Positions 34,630 to 45,000 of a stretch of 64,000 bases of DNA are shown one piece after another. Both the position numbers and the translations under genes were made by a program. This stretch comes from Pyropia yezoensis. Taxonomy: Eukaryota; Rhodophyta; Bangiophyceae; Bangiales; Bangiaceae. Every line of letters begins with the position of its first letter. Position 1 is the stretch's first letter. The DNA is taken from positions 2,300,590-2,364,589 of the forward strand of contig CM020619.1 of NCBI GenBank assembly GCA_009829735.1, written 5' to 3'. Below the pieces are notes generated by a model, which saw nothing but the letters and a program-made list of their open reading frames with translations, made no database searches and was not told the DNA's origin.

Positions 34630-34998
34630 ACTTTGTGAGATGAGTTGGGAGGTGTAGTCTAAGAGGGAGGGGCAACTCGACCGTGAAATACCTCTACTCC
34701 CAAGCTTGTTTTACTTACTCCGGCGAGCAGGGATGGGTGGTAACACCCTCTTTCTAGGATTAACACCTCTTCGGGGGTGACCCTGCGCGGAGGACATTGT
34801 TAGGTGGGGAGTTTGGCTGGGGCGGCACATCTGTTAAAAGACAACGCAGGTGTCCTAAGATGAGCTCAGTGAGAACAGAAATCTCACGTAGAACAAAAGG
34901 GTAAAAGCTCATTTGATTTTGATTTTCAGTACGAATACAAACTGTGAAAGCATGGCCTATCGATCCTTTTGACCTTCAAGGTTTGAAGCAAGAGGTGT
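34493..34998 (+). pseudogene. 28S (LSU) rRNA gene fragment, truncated and mutated
   Basis: The sequence follows eukaryotic LSU rRNA domain V almost base for base: AATTAGTGACGCGCATGAAT, CTATCTACTATCTAGCGAAA, AATCAGCGGGGAAAGAAGAC, CTGGGGCGGCACATCTGTTA, AGAACAAAAGGGTAAAAGCT and GGCCTATCGATCC. Universal positions are changed (CCCACTTTCCC instead of CCCACTGTCCC, and several near 34975-34990), which suggests a decaying copy. Homology ends at AGAGGTGTC, exactly where the first LTR begins. The left side starts about 100 bp after a MITE. About 500 of more than 3000 nt are present; it cannot make a functional rRNA. Confidence 0.9.
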
Positions 34999-35701
34999 CG
35001 GGGGCAGAGGGAAGGTGATCACGGCTCAGGATAAAGCCGCTCGACCTCGGCACCGATGTGGACGTGCTCGAGTCTGTGCACGGTGGCACCTGGTACGGCC
35101 CGAGGACGTGCCGGACAAGGGAGGGAGCAATGTAGCATCCCTGGCCCCGACTTGGCGTCGACCCGGGATGGCGACCAGAGGGCACCAGGTGCCAGAGCAC
35201 GCCCGCCGATTGGGAATGGTTGGCGGCCGTGGCCCGTGCCCGGCACTGGGATGCGGAGGACTACGCTACCCACACGTGAGAGAGGGACTTCTGACGGGTT
35301 TTTGCGTATTTGTGAGGGACTTGATTTGAGAGAATTTGAGTGTGAGATTAGTGAGTGGGAATAGAATTAGTAGTGATAGTGGCCCTCGACCTGACGAGGT
35401 TAGACTCGGGTCGGGGCCACTCGGGGGTATGGGGGGGCTACCTGGCCAACGTGCCGAGGCTCCCCCAGATGCACGTTAAGAGGGACAGCGAGGCGCCCTT
35501 GGCCCGCGCCCTCAGGAAAAAGACAAGTGCGCGTTTGCTTTCCTCTTCCCCGTGTGCACTACCGTGCGTATCTGTTTGCTCTGCGAGCAGGCACGTGAGG
35601 CAACAGGGATACCACTCTCGTAGTTCCCCTTTCTGTGTCACCTGTCCCTTTCCCCCGAGGGATATTGACACGTGTCTGAGAGGATCGAGTTTTATACCAC
35701 A
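34996..35701 (+). repeat. Ty3/gypsy 5' LTR (LTR 1)
   Basis: About 706 bp, from TGTCGGGGGCAG to ...TTTATACCACA, so TG...CA ends. It is near identical to 45001-45715 and 49593-50299. The left border is 28S rRNA sequence. The bases after it, TATTTGGTGGAGCAGC, are the expected place of the tRNA primer-binding site. Confidence 0.9.
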
Positions 35702-35910
35702 TATTTGGTGGAGCAGCAGGGGATTGGAGTGTTTGAGAAGAGACATTTGGGAGCAGCTGTCGGGTTGTTCCTGTTCTGTCTTTTTCTGAGGTTTGGGAAT
35801 TATTTGCACCCGTTCAGGGGAATCCCATTCCTGGCTCCCCACCCCCTCTCTTGTGGTCTTGCGATCTTTGGACACGCAGGCAACTGGACTGTGCCTGTCA
35901 AGAGACCGAC
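35702..35910 (+). other. Retroelement leader with presumed primer-binding site
   Basis: A non-coding stretch between LTR 1 and gag. It starts TATTTGGTGGAGCAGCAGGG. Its position fits a tRNA primer-binding site, but I cannot name the tRNA. Confidence 0.5.
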
Positions 35911-37668
35911 ATGGCTACCCTCCCCGGCACGACTGTGCCCGAAGGGGTAGACCCTGCGTCCCTTGAAGCATCCCTGGTCACCGCGGGGGACGGTGCCCAA
36001 CCCGGCGTTCTCCCTACGGGCCAAGCAGACCTGGGCGTGACACCCGGTAGCGGACTGGAGTCTACAGGCGGCCAAGTACCTCCTGCTCCCGTTCCTCCGG
36101 CGGTCCCTCCTGTGGAAGCCACCCCGGGGTCAACGGCGCTTGAGTCGGCTCGAAGCGGACGTCTCCCTCTTGTCGGTTCTACTCCTGAACTTCCAGGGAT
36201 AGCCCCTGGTGTGTTTACTCCTGGACCGACACATGGCAGCTGGGTGTATACACCTCTTCCTGTGGGCGCTAGCAGTGCCAGAGGCACCGCTGTAACTGGC
36301 TGTACGGGTCCCCCTGAGACCTCGACTCCTGGGAACGGCCAAGCTTTTCCTCCCCTGGCGTCCTACGGGGCGGGAAGCTCCAAGACCGGTAACTGGAGCA
36401 GCCGGAGGCGGCGGCGTCGTCGTCGTCGCTCTAGCACCAGCGAGACCAGTTCCTCCAGCTCTGAGAAGGGATACGACTGGGACGCATCCCCTGGTCCCAC
36501 CCGGCGCAGGCTGGTCGACTTTGACTTCCCTGCCCACCAAGTGGGGGATGCCACCCTGACCAAGGTCACGTAATGGGGTAACTAACGGCTGGAGAACCAA
36601 GACCAAGATTATACCCGGAAGATGGCCAAGAAGATGGCATCCCTGAACCGGCGCATGCAGCCGAGTTTCGGGGGACATCCTAAGTTTTCCGGGAACAAGC
36701 CGGCGCTTATCTTTGCCTTCCTGCGCCGGGTTGTCAAGGCATGCAACGACAAGGATGTGTCTGAGGGCAAGGCACTCTACCTCCTGGTTAAATTCATGAC
36801 CGGAGAAGCGGAACAGCGGTTCGCACTTTTACCAGACTCAGCCGGACGCATCGTCGGGCGTACCCTTGGGAGCTATCCGGAAGCGGTCAACTGGCTCCTG
36901 TCAAACCACGCGGACGCGGACTCCCTGCGCAAGGCAGTGGGTAAGTTGAACCGGGCAACCATGGAACGACAAGAGACTCCAGAGGCCTTCGCCCGCCGTG
37001 TCCGGGAGATGAGCGAGGCTTGTGGCAACTTTTACCTTGAGGACAGGCTGAAGATGATCTTCTCGGAAGGGCTTCCTGAATACCTTCAAGTGGATGCTGA
37101 AAACTACAACCAGGAACACCAAGACCATACCTTCCAGCAGCTGATGGCCTACACCCAGAGCAAGTTCCGGCAAGCCAAGGCCCTCCAAGCTCTCATGGTA
37201 TCAACTCCCAAGCCGTTGTCGCGAGTTCGTCCCGGACCCGACAAGTATAAGGGAGGTGATAGCCCTGCACCGGTACTGGCAGTTGGCGAGACCTCACCCG
37301 TGGCGTCAGGAGACAAGTGGGGCGGCTTTGTCTCTAAGGAGCAACCTTCCTTGGTCGCCCCAAAACAAGTCAAGAACCAGCGGTTCCGGTCTTGTTGGCT
37401 GTGCCAGAAGGAGGACCATATGTCCTACCAGTGCCCGACCATCCCCAAGGACTTCCGGGAGAAGCTCAAGCGACAAGGAATGGTGTTTGCGAAGGCAGTC
37501 AACTGGGCTGACCGGCGAGCACCCTCCAAGACGGACAAGGCACAGGTACACGCAATCCGGGTGGCAACCTTGCACAGCATCACGGAGGCTCTGGCGCAGG
37601 AAGCTCTTACGGACTTTGACCTGAAGACCGAGACCTCCAAGGGATCCTCGGACCCGGGAAACGAGTAG
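35911..37668 (+). pseudogene. gag: Ty3/gypsy gag with two in-frame stops
   Basis: The capsid/nucleocapsid polyprotein of the retroelement, which forms the virus-like particle. From ATG 35911 the first 220 residues are Pro/Gly/Ser/Thr-rich, with a poly-Arg patch followed by Ser-rich sequence at about 165-190. The capsid-like region (MASLNRRMQPSFGGHPKFSG, ...GEAEQRFALLPDS, ETPEAFARRVREMSEACGNF) spans 36634-37200. The zinc knuckle CWLCQKEDHMSYQC (CX2CX4HX4C) lies near 37393-37435. Two TAA codons, 36571 and 36583, interrupt the otherwise continuous frame between the N-terminal and capsid parts. The pol frame overlaps the gag 3' end in the -1 phase, the usual arrangement for -1 frameshifting. Confidence 0.85.
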
Positions 37669-37796
37669 GGCAGGCGCTCTCGCCAAGTGTCTTCCCGAAT
37701 CTCCGACGGCAGGGTACTTCTACCCGTTCTCCCCCTGCGTACCGGGAGAAGGGACGGCAGTTACCTGCTCAACTGGTAGTCGCCTGGACACCCTGT

Positions 37797-39299
37797 TTGA
37801 TCAAGGGGACCTTGCTTGTCCTGCGTAAGGAAAACCTCATGAACAATGCTCGTATGCGTGTGGGGGATAGCCTCCCCCAAGCTGTTACTCCGGTGGTTGA
37901 CACGGGAGCCGGACGAAGCGTCATCACTGAAAACCTGCTACCTCCGGGCTGGCGTCGACATTCCTGGAGAGCTCCTACCAACACCCGGATTGTAGACGCT
38001 TCGGGTCAAACCCTACGACCACTTGGCCGCCTTCTTGTCGTCATCTATGTCAACAATGAACCAATGCTTTTTCCCTTTCTAGTATTCAAGACCCTCTCAG
38101 TCCCCCTCATCCTAGGCTGGGACTTCCAGAAGCAGCATGTCAAGAGTATCCTGCCCGGAGAAGGAAAGGTGCAGTTCAACCATGGGATTGTGTCACCGGT
38201 GCTGGAGCATCTGGACGCCAAGGTTCGTGTAGTCCAGAACAAGAAGGACCGCATGTTACCCTCTACCTTGACTCTCTTCAAACCGGTGCTCCTCCCTCCT
38301 CGTTCGGAGACCAAGGTTCAAGTGACCATCCCGACTACGGGTCAATGCCTGATCTATGGACGTAAGGAATTTCTGGCGAAACACCGGTTATACTTGGCCC
38401 ACGGACATCACAAGAAGGTGGAGAGACACACCCCATTCTCGGTCCTAATCGTCAACGTGAGCCGGAAGCCGATAACTCTCGCCAAGGGCACTCGAGTTGG
38501 AACAGCAGAACCTTACCGAGGGTCTGCCCGTGCCATGAGCAAGGAGGACCTCTTGAACCTGCAACAAGAACTGGCATCCTACCTAACCGCCCTAGACGTA
38601 CCTTGGGGACAAGAGCAGGCCGGCAGCGCTACCCCGAAACCTGATCAAGCTCCACCCAGGATGCCGAATGTCAACCAAGAAAATGTCCCTCCCGACCTGA
38701 AGGAGGCGCTGGAGAAGCTTCTACAGGAATATCTGCACCTGTGGTCTGGAGAGCTGGGCAGGATGGACGCCACCCTACATCGGATTCAACTCAAGCCGGA
38801 TGCCAAGCCAGTGCACCTGCAACCGTATCGGGCTGGACCCCATCGCCGGGATGAGATTGAGAAGCAGGTTAACAAGATGCTCAAGATGGATGTTATCGAG
38901 CCGTCTGATGGCGAGGGGGCCTTCCCGGTGGTAGTCGTCCCGAAACCTGGCGGTCACTTCCGCTTCTGCGTTGATGACAGACGGCTGAACGAGATGACAG
39001 TCAAGGATGCATACCCGATACCCCGGATGGACGATTGCATCGACTTCCTTGGTGATGCCACCCTCTTCTCGACTCTGGATTGTAATGCCGGTTACTGGCA
39101 GATCCCTCTGGCTGACGAGGACAAGGACAAGACCATCTTCACGTGCCATATGGGGCTATTCCGGTGCAAGCGTCTTCCTTTTAGTCTCACCAATGCTCCG
39201 GCTACCTTCCAGAGAGCCATTGACATCATCCTGTCGGGAGTCTCACCAATGCTCCGGCTACCTTCCAGAGAGCCATTGACATCATCCTGTCGGGGCTAA
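37797..39299 (+). pseudogene. pol: Ty3/gypsy pol, part 1: protease and reverse transcriptase N-terminal half
   Basis: The aspartic protease has its active-site motif VVDTGAGRSVITE at about 37893-37930, followed by LGWDFQKQHVKS. Reverse transcriptase starts near 38790: KPVHLQPYRAGPHRRDEIEK, VIEPSDGEGAFPVVVVPKPG, FRFCVDDRRLNEMT, DAYPIPRMDD, FSTLDCNAGYWQIPL and FSLTNAPATFQRAID. The frame is open upstream to at least 37669 and overlaps gag. It is terminated by a 56-bp direct duplication (39183-39294) that shifts the frame just before the catalytic YLDD. Confidence 0.92.
39183..39294 (+). repeat. 56-bp tandem duplication inside RT
   Basis: 39183-39238 is repeated exactly as 39239-39294, each starting AGTCTCACCAATGCTCC. 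Because 56 is not a multiple of three, the downstream pol frame is displaced. The two sides fit in phase when one copy is subtracted. Confidence 0.95.
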
Positions 39300-40479
39300 G
39301 GTGGAGAACATGTTTGGTCTACCTGGACGACATTATCGTTTTCTCCAAGACCCCAGCGGAGCACCTAGAGCACCTTCGAGAGGTCCTGGCTCTCCTATCC
39401 AAGGATGGAGGTACCCTGAAGGCCGAGAAGCGCCACCTGTTTGAGACGGAAGTGGAGTACCTGGGGCACGTGTTGAGTCCAGGGGAGCTCCGGGTCAACG
39501 AAAAGAAAATCAATGCCCACCGGCAAGCCCGGCAAACTAAGACCCAGACGAAACTCAAGAGCTTTCTGGGTATGTGCAACGTCTACCGCCGGCTCGTACG
39601 GGACTATGCCCTGATTGCCCGGCCATTGACCAAGCTCACCAGCAAGAAGCTCCCCGCACGACTCCCGGTGTTCGACGAGAAGCAGACCGCTGCCTTCGAG
39701 GAGCTCAAGAAGCGCCTGACCACGACTCCAGTACTGGCGTTACCCAAGCGGGAGGGCCAGTTTGTGCTAGAGACTGATGCCTGTGGCGTCCAGGTGGGGT
39801 GCTCTCTACTCCAGCAACAACCTGATGGGCACTTCCTCCCGATAGGCTACTACAGTCGCGTCCTGACTCCAGCCGAGAAGAACTATTCCAGAACGGAGCG
39901 CGAATGCTTGGCGGTCGTCTGGGCTTGCTTCCTGTTACACCCCTATCTGGAAGTACAAGAGTTCCTAATCCGGACGGACCACGCCAGCTTAAGGTGGCTG
40001 CTATGTGTGGACAGCAGCCAAGGAAGGGTCGCCCGGTGGCGTCTACGCCTCTCGGAATTCAAGTACAAGGTTTGCCACAGAGCAGGGAGGGAGCACCACT
40101 GCGCCGACACCATGTCCCGGTTGGAGACTCCTGCAGCCGATACAGGCCCTATCCCGGAGGAAATACCGTGTTTCATCCTCCCGAATGTCGGACGTGGTTG
40201 GCATGCTCCCTTGTATGAGACACCTGAAGCTCACCAACCGGTAACTATTCACCGGATGCTGGAGGCACAGCTTACGGATCCTCATTGCTTGGAGCTTCGC
40301 CACCAGATGGACCTGAACCGGAATAGTTGCTTCTCCGAATCTATGGATGGACTCGTGATACGGGTGTCACCCTTCGATGGGGCAACTCAAGTCTACGTAC
40401 CCCGAAGTCTACGAACTGGCATCCTCCGCCTGGAACATGCGTCTCCCAAGGCCCGACACACTGGCATCAACCGGATGTA
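39300..40479 (+). pseudogene. pol: Ty3/gypsy pol, part 2: RT catalytic site, RNase H, integrase N-terminus
   Basis: Starts with the RT catalytic motif CLVYLDDIIVFSKT, then VEYLGHVLSPGELRV and the thumb/connection. RNase H shows LETDACGVQVGCSLLQ, YSRTERECLAVVWA and FLIRTDHASLRWLL, with the later Asp in HCADTMSRLE. The integrase zinc finger begins LRLEHASPKARHTGINRM and is cut by the nested Tc1 element, whose TA target is at 40478-40479. Catalytic residues of RT and RNase H appear intact. The remaining part of integrase resumes at 41339. Confidence 0.92.
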
Positions 40480-41338
40480 CAGTCGGTACCCAATATTATC
40501 CGTACGCTTTTGGAAGCAATTAGAGGTGCCAAATCCAGCTGCCCGATGCGGCTTATGGCACCAGATTGCCCCATTCGGCGCGTAGTCGCGCCCAAGTGCC
40601 ACAGCACCGTCCGTGTATGTGAGCTCACAGCTCAGCGCCCAGGACCCCGCCGTGGTCGGCAGGCACCATGGCGGGCTCATCGCGTCGCCCTCTGTCCGAC
40701 GGTGAGCGCGCGGTCATCGCTGGCCTTCTCCATCAGAAGAAATCTTTCCGGGCCATCGGTACGGATTTAGGGCGTTCCAAGAGCACCATCGCCTACGCAG
40801 CTATGGACATCCGCACGGAGTCCGCCCGCGCCAGGGTGGACAAGCGCGGTCGCTCCAAGGTTTTGACGGACCGTGAGCTCTGTAACCTCAAGCGGGCGCT
40901 TGACACAGACGGGTTTTCCTCTGTGGCATCCCTGCAGGAGATGGTGAATAACACGCGCACCCAAGCGACGGGAGGGCCCGAGAAGGGACCAGTGTCAGTC
41001 TCCGCTGTCCGCAGGGCCGTCCGGAGCTTGGTTTTTTACTCCAGGGTAGCGGTTAAGAAGCCCTTCCTGTCTGCCAAGAACATCTCCAAGCGCCTTGTGT
41101 CGGCCACTGCGCACCGCGGCTGGATGGCTCTGCGCGACGGGTGGGACGCCATTCCTGCTTCGTTTTTCAAGTCTCTTGTGGAGTCGATGCCCTGTCGTGT
41201 GGGGGGTGTGATAGCCGCTGGGGGAGCTAGCACCAAGTATTGACCAGCCCAGGGCCTGGATTCGATGGGTGGCCTGTCGTCAAATCGATCCGTACGGATC
41301 TCGTTTTTCGCCGTACGGATAATATTTGGTACCGACTG
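40480..41338 (+). mobile_element. Tc1-like transposon nested in the gypsy integrase
   Basis: 859 bp, with ends CAGTCGGTACC...GGTACCGACTG. The terminal inverted repeats are about 28 bp with one mismatch (CAGTCGGTACCCAATATTAT at the left). TA dinucleotides at 40478-40479 and 41339-41340 are the target duplication. Element plus one TA is 861 bp, a multiple of three. It carries one open frame, 40668-41243. Confidence 0.93.
40668..41243 (+). CDS. Tc1-family transposase lacking the catalytic domain
   Basis: 191 residues against about 340 for Tc1 transposases. Seen: the N-terminal paired-type helix-turn-helix (LSDGERAVIAGLLHQKKSF, then RAIGTDLGRSKSTI); a second HTH region with GRSKVLTDRELCNLKRAL and SVSAVRRAVRSLVF; and KKPFLSAKNISKRL, which normally precedes the first catalytic Asp. 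The frame then jumps to the usual C terminus, DAIPASFFKSLVESMPCR followed by VGGVIAAGGASTKY. About 150 residues holding the DDE/D triad are missing, yet the frame stays open from ATG 40668 to the stop. The product could still bind the TIRs and act as a repressor, as truncated transposases sometimes do; that is inference. Transposition would need an enzyme in trans. Confidence 0.88.
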   Translation: MAGSSRRPLSDGERAVIAGLLHQKKSFRAIGTDLGRSKSTIAYAAMDIRTESARARVDKRGRSKVLTDRELCNLKRALDTDGFSSVASLQEMVNNTRTQATGGPEKGPVSVSAVRRAVRSLVFYSRVAVKKPFLSAKNISKRLVSATAHRGWMALRDGWDAIPASFFKSLVESMPCRVGGVIAAGGASTKY

Positions 41339-42673
41339 TATGCCTCGATGCGGCGACACTACTACTGGGAAACGATGGCAAGTGACGTCCACAAACACCT
41401 AGAGGCTTGTGTCTCCTGTGCAAGGAACCGGCTTATCCAGAGCAAAAAGACTTCTGAGCTACGCCTGTTTTCTGCGGCGGAGCCCTTTGCAAGCTTGAGT
41501 ATGCACGTCCTGGGGCCCCTACCTCAGACATCCAGTGGCAACCTATACCTGCTCATTATCTGTGAACGGTTCTCCAAGTTCACCCGAGCAATCCCGCTAA
41601 GAACCATCACGGCCCAGAACGTTACGTCGGCCTTCTGCGAGTACTGGATAGCTGCCTATGGCCCTTCAAACTCTATCTTAACGAACAACGGTCCCCAGCT
41701 TGCATCCCTGTTCGTCCAAGGAGTCTGTGACCTGATGGGTATCAAGAACTTGTTCACTACGACGAATCACCCACAAACGAACGGCCAGGTGGAACGATTC
41801 AACCTGACCCTGGTGGACTTGCTACGGCACTACGTCGAGGAGCATCGAGAAGACTGGGACGAGCTCCTGGCTGTCCTCGCGCTAGCGCACAGCTCTCGGG
41901 TTCACCGGACAACGGGGGTCGCTCCACTATACTTTGTCACCCCAAGACGGCTGATCAACTTCTCCCTGGAAAGAATACCAGACGGTCTCCAGCCTGCCCT
42001 GAAGTTGGGCCCCAAGGCAAAGGATGAGTTCCTGGAACAACTGAAGATCATGCTCCCAAAAGTCAAGAAATCAATCGCGAATACCCAGGAGCGATACAAG
42101 CGGGACTATGACAAGTGTGTTCGGGAGAAGAACAAGGAACTGGGTGGTGGCGACTGGGTTTTTGTGGACAATGATAGCAAGACCCGGGAGAAGCTGGACT
42201 CCAAGACGGATGGGCCCTATGAGATCCTGAGTACTGTCGGCTGGACATTCCTTCTAGACGTGGGTGGCTCCCCGTACCGGATGAGCAGCGACCATGTCAC
42301 CCGAGCTCCACCGCCAAGCAAACGGGGCCTGACCCGGCGCAAGCGTGCCGCAGTACCCTGGTTATCCCAAGAAGAAGGCCGAGAATATGTCTACGTCAAG
42401 TTCGTTGACCATGCATGGAGAGACGGGCGCTTGTACCTGCGAGTACGCTGGTTCGGTGTCACCCCGGTTGATGATACCTGGGAGCCCTCCAACCGGTTGC
42501 CAATTGCGGACGTTTGCGCCTACATGCGTCGGAACGGGATTGAAGGCACTCCGGTGGCCAGAGCGGGCAAGACCCTGGAATCGGACTCCGAAGATGAAGA
42601 GAAGGAAAGAGCTGATCAAGACCCGCGGGACGAGCCGAGCTCACCCGCAACGGACGCGGAACAACAGGAGTAA
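41339..42673 (+). pseudogene. pol: Ty3/gypsy pol, part 3: integrase core and chromodomain
   Basis: Continues the integrase zinc finger (YASMRRHYYWETMASDVHKH, CVSCARNR). Core: LSMHVLGPLPQTSSGNLYLL, ERFSKFTRAIPLRTIT, SILTNNGPQLASLF and HPQTNGQVERFNLTL. The positions of the first two catalytic Asp residues are His (SMHVLGP) and Asn (LTNNGPQ); only the Glu in QVERF is kept. Then comes the GPY/F-type region (DGPYEILSTVGWTFLLDV) and a C-terminal chromodomain (YVYVKFVDHAWRDGRLYLRV, RWFGVTPVDDTWEPSNRLPI), placing the element among chromoviruses. The tail is acidic and the stop is at 42671. Loss of the catalytic Asps implies dead integrase activity. Confidence 0.92.
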
Positions 42674-42820
42674 GAAAAAGGGAACGGATGTATTAAGGAA
42701 AACACGCAATACAAGCATGGAACTGCCAGAACACAAGCAAGCACCCGCTCGAGCAACCCTTCTCTCCGCCTCTTCCCTCCTCCCTTCTCCCTGGACTATC
42801 ACCCTCCTTGCCTCCAAGTG

Positions 42821-44960
42821 CTACTCCCGGCGCGGACGCTGCGCCGCGGGAGCGTCCTCCAGCGCCGCCTCCGCTGCACGACGGGACCCAGTGGAAGACG
42901 GGATGACATAGTGCGGCGGGCGAGGCGCTTCCACGTACTACGCCATCGGAGCAGCACCCGTAGTCGCCGGGCGCTCCCGCTCCTCCAGATACGCCTGCCG
43001 GCGCCCCTGGAAACTAGTGAAGGTCCCCGGCCAATGCTGGGCCAAGCCATGCCGGGTCAGGGTTGCCAGGAGATTACTAACCACCGGACTGTCCGACATC
43101 TGGCCGCTGTCCGCACAAGCAAACACCTGGTCGACCACGTCGTTCAAGAAGCTGGCATATGTGCCTAGCACCAAGGAAGACCCGACGCCCTCGACCTGCA
43201 CCGGAAGACGGCCCAGCTGGTCCTCGATCATGCCGACGTTGTACTGGTCGCACGTCGGGCCACCTTGGGTCAGGTACCAGTCGGGCACCCAAAAGCGGGA
43301 AAGGCGCAAAGTCGGCGCCGGGATCTAGAACCGACCCGAGGTTGCCACAGCCGGATGGTTAGCAGCGGCGCCCGAAACCGGAGCTCCCAACTCAAAAGTG
43401 GGCACCGGGCCGCCACCAGGCGTAGAAGGTGGCCGAGGAGGAACGGCCGAAGTAGCCGGCGACCGGATGGCAACGCCAAGAGCCGCAGCAGACAAGAGCG
43501 GTGGCGGAGGAGCCTGAAGCACTGGCACAGGTAGAGCTGGGCGCTTACGCGCCGGCGACGGCAAAGGCGAAGCAACCGGGGCGACAGGCGCAACTGGAGG
43601 AAGTAACGGAAGTTACTGAAGGACGTTGAGCCGCTGCAGACGCCCGAGCGACCGCCGCGGCCCATCCCGACTCTTGCACCGGCGGCCCAGTCGGCAAAAG
43701 ATCCAGAGCGGCTGGCACAGGAAGACCTCCCAGCTGCGGCCACGCCGGCAGCGGCGCCGCCAGCTGCACCTTGGCCGGGGAAGACTGGTAGACCACCTGC
43801 ACCCAACCTGAGCCATCCCGGTGCGGGCTGTTCTGGTCGGCGATCATGTTCAAGAAGCTCCGGTCATGCACCGGGAGTTGACGCCGGAAGTCGATCATCG
43901 CCTGGAAGAGCTCCTTGTATTCCTCGTCCTGGCTGCACAGGAAGTCGACGGTCAACTTGTCGACGATCCAGACCATCATGAAGTCTGGGAGAAGCCATTG
44001 CCGGTTGGACACCAAGACCTCGTGGAGCCAGTGGTTGGCGGCCAAGACCCTCATCTCGGACGTGTACATCATGTTCGGCATGGAATGGAAGAAGCCCTCG
44101 ATCGACGCCTGGGTCAGGGCGTCCAGGAAATACCACGCAAAGGGGATGCTGGACGGAGCAAACCCGACCGGGATCTAGACTTCCTGCTGCTGCGGGATGA
44201 CCTTGGGGTAGTACGCCGCCCGGTTGGCCTTGTCCAGCTTCCAGAACTCTTGATGGTTGCAGCTCACGATGTTGTCCCGCTGGCGCCCACGCCGCTCGCC
44301 TTGCTCCCGCGCCGGCGACAACATGGAGTACTTCCGGGTCAAGGAAGGCGGGTCCAGAGCGACCATCCCCGGATTGGGATCACACGTCAGGCTCATCGAC
44401 CCCTTGAGCGCCTCGTCCCAGACCTTGAGCGCCCGTTGGACGTAACCTTCCTCCTCCGGCCACCGGAGAACGGATGCAGACACGCGGCGCTCGGTCAAGG
44501 GGAGATCCAGCACCAGCGCGAAGGGGAGGTCTTCCAGAGGGGCAACCCAAGAAGAACCCGAAAAGCTCTGGGAGCGGTCTTGAGCCAGGCGCGTCTGGTC
44601 CGCCGCGTGGAGACGCGTCTTGTCCATCTCCGTCAAGACCCCGCGCTGGAGTTCCTTGCGCCAGATGACCAGACAATCTTGCTGGCACTGGGCCGCGCTG
44701 GCGTTGCCGACCACCGTAGAGTAGCGCCGGCACGCCAGAGGATCCTGCCCAAGAAGCATCTCCGGGAGACCCGCCGGGGGGGTGTCAACCGGGCGCGACG
44801 CTGAAGCCGGGGGAACTCGATCCGCCTCCGCCGTGGCGACCGATGCCAGCACCGACATTCGAGGAACCGGAGGAAGGAGAGGGGCAAGGCTACCCGGGCG
44901 CTCCTCCGCAACACTCGCCGATGGAGCCGCGGGCCAAACCAAGATCTCGGAGCTGGACAT
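42821..44960 (-). pseudogene. Antisense ORF between pol and 3' LTR, unit 1 (degraded)
   Basis: An unknown protein encoded opposite to gag-pol. From ATG 44960 (MSSSEILVWPAAPS) the frame runs to TAG at 44175. It continues in phase (IPVGFAPSSIPFAWYFLDAL, PNMMYTSEMRVLAANHWLHE, WIVDKLTVDFLCSQ, FRRQLPVHDRSFLNMIADQN, DGSGWVQVVYQSS). It shifts near 43560, resumes in a Pro-rich part, meets TAG at 43325, continues with LRLSRFWVPDWYLTQGG and MIEDQLGRLPVQVEGVGSSL, meets TAG at 42938 and ends at 42821 (PAAQRPRRE). All three internal TAG codons are GAG in unit 2. No known domain recognised. The close relative in unit 2 shows it is a true part of this retroelement family. Confidence 0.75.
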
Positions 44961-45000
44961 GTCGTCCAGAATCCGAGGGAACGGGAATGTCAAGGTGAAG

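Noticed and set aside
36560..36600. A tiny intron in gag (GT...TAACTAAC branch-like word)
   Set aside because: The candidate intron would be far too short and no acceptor at suitable distance restores anything not already in frame.
42821..44960. Reading the region between pol and LTR as an env-like gene
   Set aside because: The conserved frame is antisense to pol, has no signal peptide, fusion peptide or membrane anchor, and sense frames there are short and unconserved.
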